Assembly: GCF_042611095.1 (NCBI RefSeq) | Contig: NZ_JBHFPV010000004.1 | Span: 248,001-312,000 of the forward strand | Origin: Meishania litoralis | Lineage (GTDB): Bacteria; Bacteroidota; Bacteroidia; Flavobacteriales; Flavobacteriaceae | DNA: 64,000 nucleotides | Direction: 5' to 3' | In this document: piece by piece, positions 62,022-64,000 of the stretch | Layout: each line of letters opens with the position of its first letter | Numbering within the stretch: position 1 is the stretch's first letter | Program-made: the position numbers and the translations under genes | Notes under the pieces: generated by a model | What the model was told of the DNA's origin: nothing | Seen by the model: the letters and a program-made list of their open reading frames with translations, nothing else | Databases searched by the model: none

Positions 62022-62145
62022 CATAAAATATTGGGGCAATCGCGAAGAAGCTGATTTAAAAGGTGGGGGTTAGGTTTGTTTCGTGGGCCCGAATAAACAA
62101 CGTTTTGGTTAAGGGTTTGGGTCTTTGAAATAATAAAAAATATTT

Positions 62146-62218
62146 GCGGGAGTAGCTCAGTTGGTAGAGCGTCAGCCTTCCAAGCTGAATGTCGCCGGTT
62201 CGAACCCGGTCTCCCGCT
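62146..62218 (+). tRNA. tRNA-Gly (TCC)
   Basis: Acceptor GCGGGAG/CTCCCGC, anticodon stem TCAGC/GCTGA around CTTCCAA (anticodon TCC). The 3' end plus flank (17 nt) is repeated at 62317-62333. Confidence 0.96.
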
Positions 62219-62333
62219 CAAGATAAACGTCTAGCTCTTTAGTTTTGGGGTGAGAAGTTTATATCGAGCGAAGTCGAGGAAAACCCGGCTTGCCCGTCCG
62301 AGGTGAAACGAAGGTGGGTCTCCCGCTCAAGAT
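62208..62333. repeat. 17-nt direct repeat of the tRNA-Gly 3' end
   Basis: GGTCTCCCGCTCAAGAT occurs at 62208-62224 and again at 62317-62333. The 92-nt segment between them is non-coding and holds part of a dispersed repeat (62251-62284). The pattern resembles an attachment-site duplication or a small integrated element, but no integrase gene is between them. Confidence 0.7.
62251..62284. repeat. Dispersed repeat, copy 1
   Basis: TGAGAAGTTT, then CGAGCGAAGTCGAGG. It resembles the element at 63951-63996 in its GAGAAGTTT and GCGnAGTCGA cores. Confidence 0.55.
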
Positions 62334-62346
62334 TGGCAAATTTGCC

Positions 62347-62366
62347 ATTCCTGCGAAGGCAGGGAT
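62347..62366. repeat. REP-like hairpin related to the trpF-trpB element
   Basis: ATTCCTGC, loop GAAG, GCAGGGAT, with one G-U pair, followed by CTCT. The layout is the same as at 46668-46687. Confidence 0.65.
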
Positions 62367-62415
62367 CTCTTCCTTAGGGGTAATGTAATAAGGATGAAGA
62401 TATTAAACACTTTAC

Positions 62416-62487
62416 GCCGACGTAGCTCAGGGGTAGAGCGTTTCCTTGGTAAGGAAGAGGTCACGGGTTCAATTCCCGTCGTTGGCT
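62416..62487 (+). tRNA. tRNA-Thr (GGT)
   Basis: Acceptor GCCGACG/CGTTGGC, anticodon loop TTGGTAA (anticodon GGT), T-arm CGGGTTCAATTCCCG. A second Thr isoacceptor, 57 nt before tuf. Discriminator T. Confidence 0.96.
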
Positions 62488-62544
62488 CAACTTGATTTAA
62501 TTCGTACACACTAATATAAACAATAAGATTAAAATTAATTACAC

Positions 62545-63732
62545 ATGGCAAAGGAAACTTTTGATCGTTCCAAACCGCACTTGAATATAGGTACTATTGG
62601 ACACGTAGATCACGGTAAAACAACATTGACTGCCGCTATTACAGAGGTATTGTCTAACGCAGGGTTATCTGAAAAGAGAAGCTTCGATTCTATCGACAAT
62701 GCTCCTGAAGAAAAAGAAAGAGGTATTACTATCAATACATCTCACGTTGAATACCAAACAGCGAACCGCCACTACGCACACGTTGACTGTCCGGGTCACG
62801 CCGACTATGTGAAGAACATGGTTACCGGTGCTGCACAAATGGACGGTGCCATTTTGGTGGTAGCTGCTACCGACGGACCAATGCCACAAACCCGTGAGCA
62901 CATTCTTTTAGGTCGTCAGGTAGGTATTCCGCGCATCGTTGTTTTTATGAACAAGGTTGATATGGTGGATGACGAGGAGCTATTGGAGCTTGTTGAGATG
63001 GAAGTTCGTGAATTGCTTTCGTTCTACGAGTACGATGGTGACAATGGCCCTGTTATTTCAGGTTCTGCCCTTGGTGCCTTGAACGGCGAGCAGAAGTGGG
63101 TCGATACCGTAATGGAATTGATGGAAGCGGTCGATAATTGGATCGAATTGCCAAAAAGGGATGTCGATAAAGACTTCTTGATGCCCGTAGAAGATGTATT
63201 CACAATTACCGGTCGTGGTACTGTTGCTACCGGTCGTATTGAAACAGGTGTTGCGAACACTGGTGATGCAGTCGATATTATCGGAATGGGAGCTGAGAAA
63301 TTGGGTTCTACCATTACCGGTGTTGAGATGTTCCGCAAGATTTTGGATCGTGGTGAAGCTGGTGATAACGTAGGTATCTTGTTGAGAGGTATTGAAAAAC
63401 ACCAGATAAAAAGAGGTATGGTAATCTGTAAGCCAGGTTCTGTCAAGCCACATGCCAAGTTCGAGGCCGAGGTTTATATCCTTAAAAAAGAAGAAGGCGG
63501 TCGTCATACGCCATTCCACAATAACTATCGTCCGCAGTTCTATGTTAGAACTACCGATGTGACAGGTACGATCAACCTTCCTGCCGGAGTTGAAATGGTA
63601 ATGCCAGGTGATAACCTTACCATTACAGTTGATTTACTTTCTCCAATCGCATTGAGTGTAGGGCTTCGTTTTGCGATTCGTGAAGGTGGTAGAACCGTTG
63701 GTGCCGGTCAGGTGACCAAAATCTTAGATTAA
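62545..63732 (+). CDS. tuf: Elongation factor Tu
   Basis: EF-Tu (395 aa) delivers aminoacyl-tRNA to the ribosome as a GTPase. G1 is GHVDHGKT (19-26), switch I has RGITINTSHVEYQT, G3 is DCPGH and G4 is NKVD. It lies between tRNA-Thr and tRNA-Trp, the standard bacterial context leading to secE-nusG-rplK (just outside the window). The leader before the ATG is A/T rich with no SD. Confidence 0.99.
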   Translation: MAKETFDRSKPHLNIGTIGHVDHGKTTLTAAITEVLSNAGLSEKRSFDSIDNAPEEKERGITINTSHVEYQTANRHYAHVDCPGHADYVKNMVTGAAQMDGAILVVAATDGPMPQTREHILLGRQVGIPRIVVFMNKVDMVDDEELLELVEMEVRELLSFYEYDGDNGPVISGSALGALNGEQKWVDTVMELMEAVDNWIELPKRDVDKDFLMPVEDVFTITGRGTVATGRIETGVANTGDAVDIIGMGAEKLGSTITGVEMFRKILDRGEAGDNVGILLRGIEKHQIKRGMVICKPGSVKPHAKFEAEVYILKKEEGGRHTPFHNNYRPQFYVRTTDVTGTINLPAGVEMVMPGDNLTITVDLLSPIALSVGLRFAIREGGRTVGAGQVTKILD

Positions 63733-63751
63733 GAATCAAGGATAAAAATTT

Positions 63752-63793
63752 GCATTAAAGGGTGTCCCGTTAAGACGGGATACCTTTCAATGC
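63752..63793 (+). other. Strong stem-loop between tuf and tRNA-Trp
   Basis: GCATTAAAGGGTGTCCCGT (63752-63770) pairs with 63775-63793 over 18 of 19 positions, two of them G-U, with a TAAG loop. It has no T tract, so it is more likely an RNase III or 3'-protection structure than a terminator. Confidence 0.65.
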
Positions 63794-63846
63794 AATTATA
63801 AAGGGTGTGTTCTTCCGATGGTAATCGGGAATAATCATCAAAGAAT

Positions 63847-63919
63847 ACGGGTGTAGCTCAGTTGGTAGAGCACTGGTCTCCAAAACCAGGTGTCGGGAGT
63901 TCGAGTCTCTCCTCCCGTG
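63847..63919 (+). tRNA. tRNA-Trp (CCA)
   Basis: Acceptor ACGGGTG pairs with CTCCCGT (one T-T mismatch), anticodon loop CTCCAAA (anticodon CCA), T-arm GGGAGTTCGAGTCTCTC. Discriminator G, as expected for Trp. It normally precedes secE. Confidence 0.93.
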
Positions 63920-63950
63920 CTGAAATTATGGGATTAAAGTTTCATTGAGA

Positions 63951-63996
63951 CGAGAAGTTTGCCCTAAGCGCAGTCGAAGGGAGTTTTCTCTCGAGC
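63951..63996. repeat. Dispersed repeat, copy 2
   Basis: CGAGAAGTTT, GCCCTAAGCGCAGTCGAAGG, then TTTTCTCTCG, with complementary outer CGAGA/TCTCG ends and inner CCCT/AGGG. Elements with a GCGCAGTCGA core are common in Flavobacteriaceae intergenic DNA. Confidence 0.6.
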
Positions 63997-64000
63997 CATA

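Overview
This window looks like the chromosome of a marine Flavobacteriaceae member (phylum Bacteroidota). The evidence is moderate GC with AT-rich spacers and near-absence of Shine-Dalgarno sites. Promoters follow TTTG, about 19 nt, TAnnTTTG, most clearly before the trp leader, the DUF1573 gene and the tRNA cluster. Lineage-typical gene sets also occur: rsfS-ftsH-LUD-cdsA-psd-ACBP, ddl-PASTA-rluA, ribosomal protein THX, DUF2851 and an MarR-YceI pair. There is no prophage, CRISPR array, rRNA operon or complete insertion sequence. Most of the window is housekeeping chromosome, and the interest lies in its regulatory and repeat elements.

Layout. 1-6.8 kb (mostly minus): a gap fragment cut by the window edge, lipA, a creatininase-family hydrolase, an RDD membrane protein, a sterol-desaturase-family enzyme and an OmpR-type two-component system. 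7.2-15.6 kb: a small membrane protein, two tandem PPK2 kinases, an exported sugar-related pair (a TIM-barrel/NTF2 fusion and a Gfo/Idh/MocA oxidoreductase) and valS. 15.8-22.3 kb: a DUF1573 protein, a PDZ aspartyl protease, an aminotransferase, murB, an ECF sigma/anti-sigma pair and a second ECF sigma factor. 22.4-29.7 kb: the rsfS-to-ACBP membrane and proteostasis operon, birA, pyrE and a Nudix hydrolase. 29.7-38.5 kb: an M14 lipoprotein, a PAS kinase with a lone receiver, coaD, ddl, a PASTA protein, a pseudouridine synthase, yaaA and THX. 38.6-42.8 kb: a UDG-like protein, ppc and a frameshifted TonB-plug gene. 42.8-51.9 kb: an M20 peptidase and a complete trpEGDCFBA operon. 51.9-60.1 kb: yceI-marR, rhodanese, DUF2851, PspC-like, a K+ channel, an alanine symporter, a helix-hairpin-helix protein and an acyl-CoA dehydrogenase. 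60.2-64 kb: rpsU, xerC, hpf and the conserved tRNA-Thr/Tyr/Gly/Thr-tuf-tRNA-Trp cluster.

The trp operon is the most informative region. A consensus promoter drives a leader peptide with three consecutive Trp codons, followed by an intrinsic terminator, which is classical ribosome-mediated attenuation. The operon has also collected four unrelated small repeats. A palindromic element is translated into the TrpG N-terminus. A four-helix-bundle gene is flanked by perfect 14-bp inverted repeats between trpG and trpD. A REP-like hairpin fills the trpF-trpB gap. A repeat hairpin fills the trpB-trpA gap. A second highlight is rpsU (bS21), which carries a full-length Shine-Dalgarno site in a genome that otherwise ignores them; this fits the known bS21 autoregulation in Flavobacteria.
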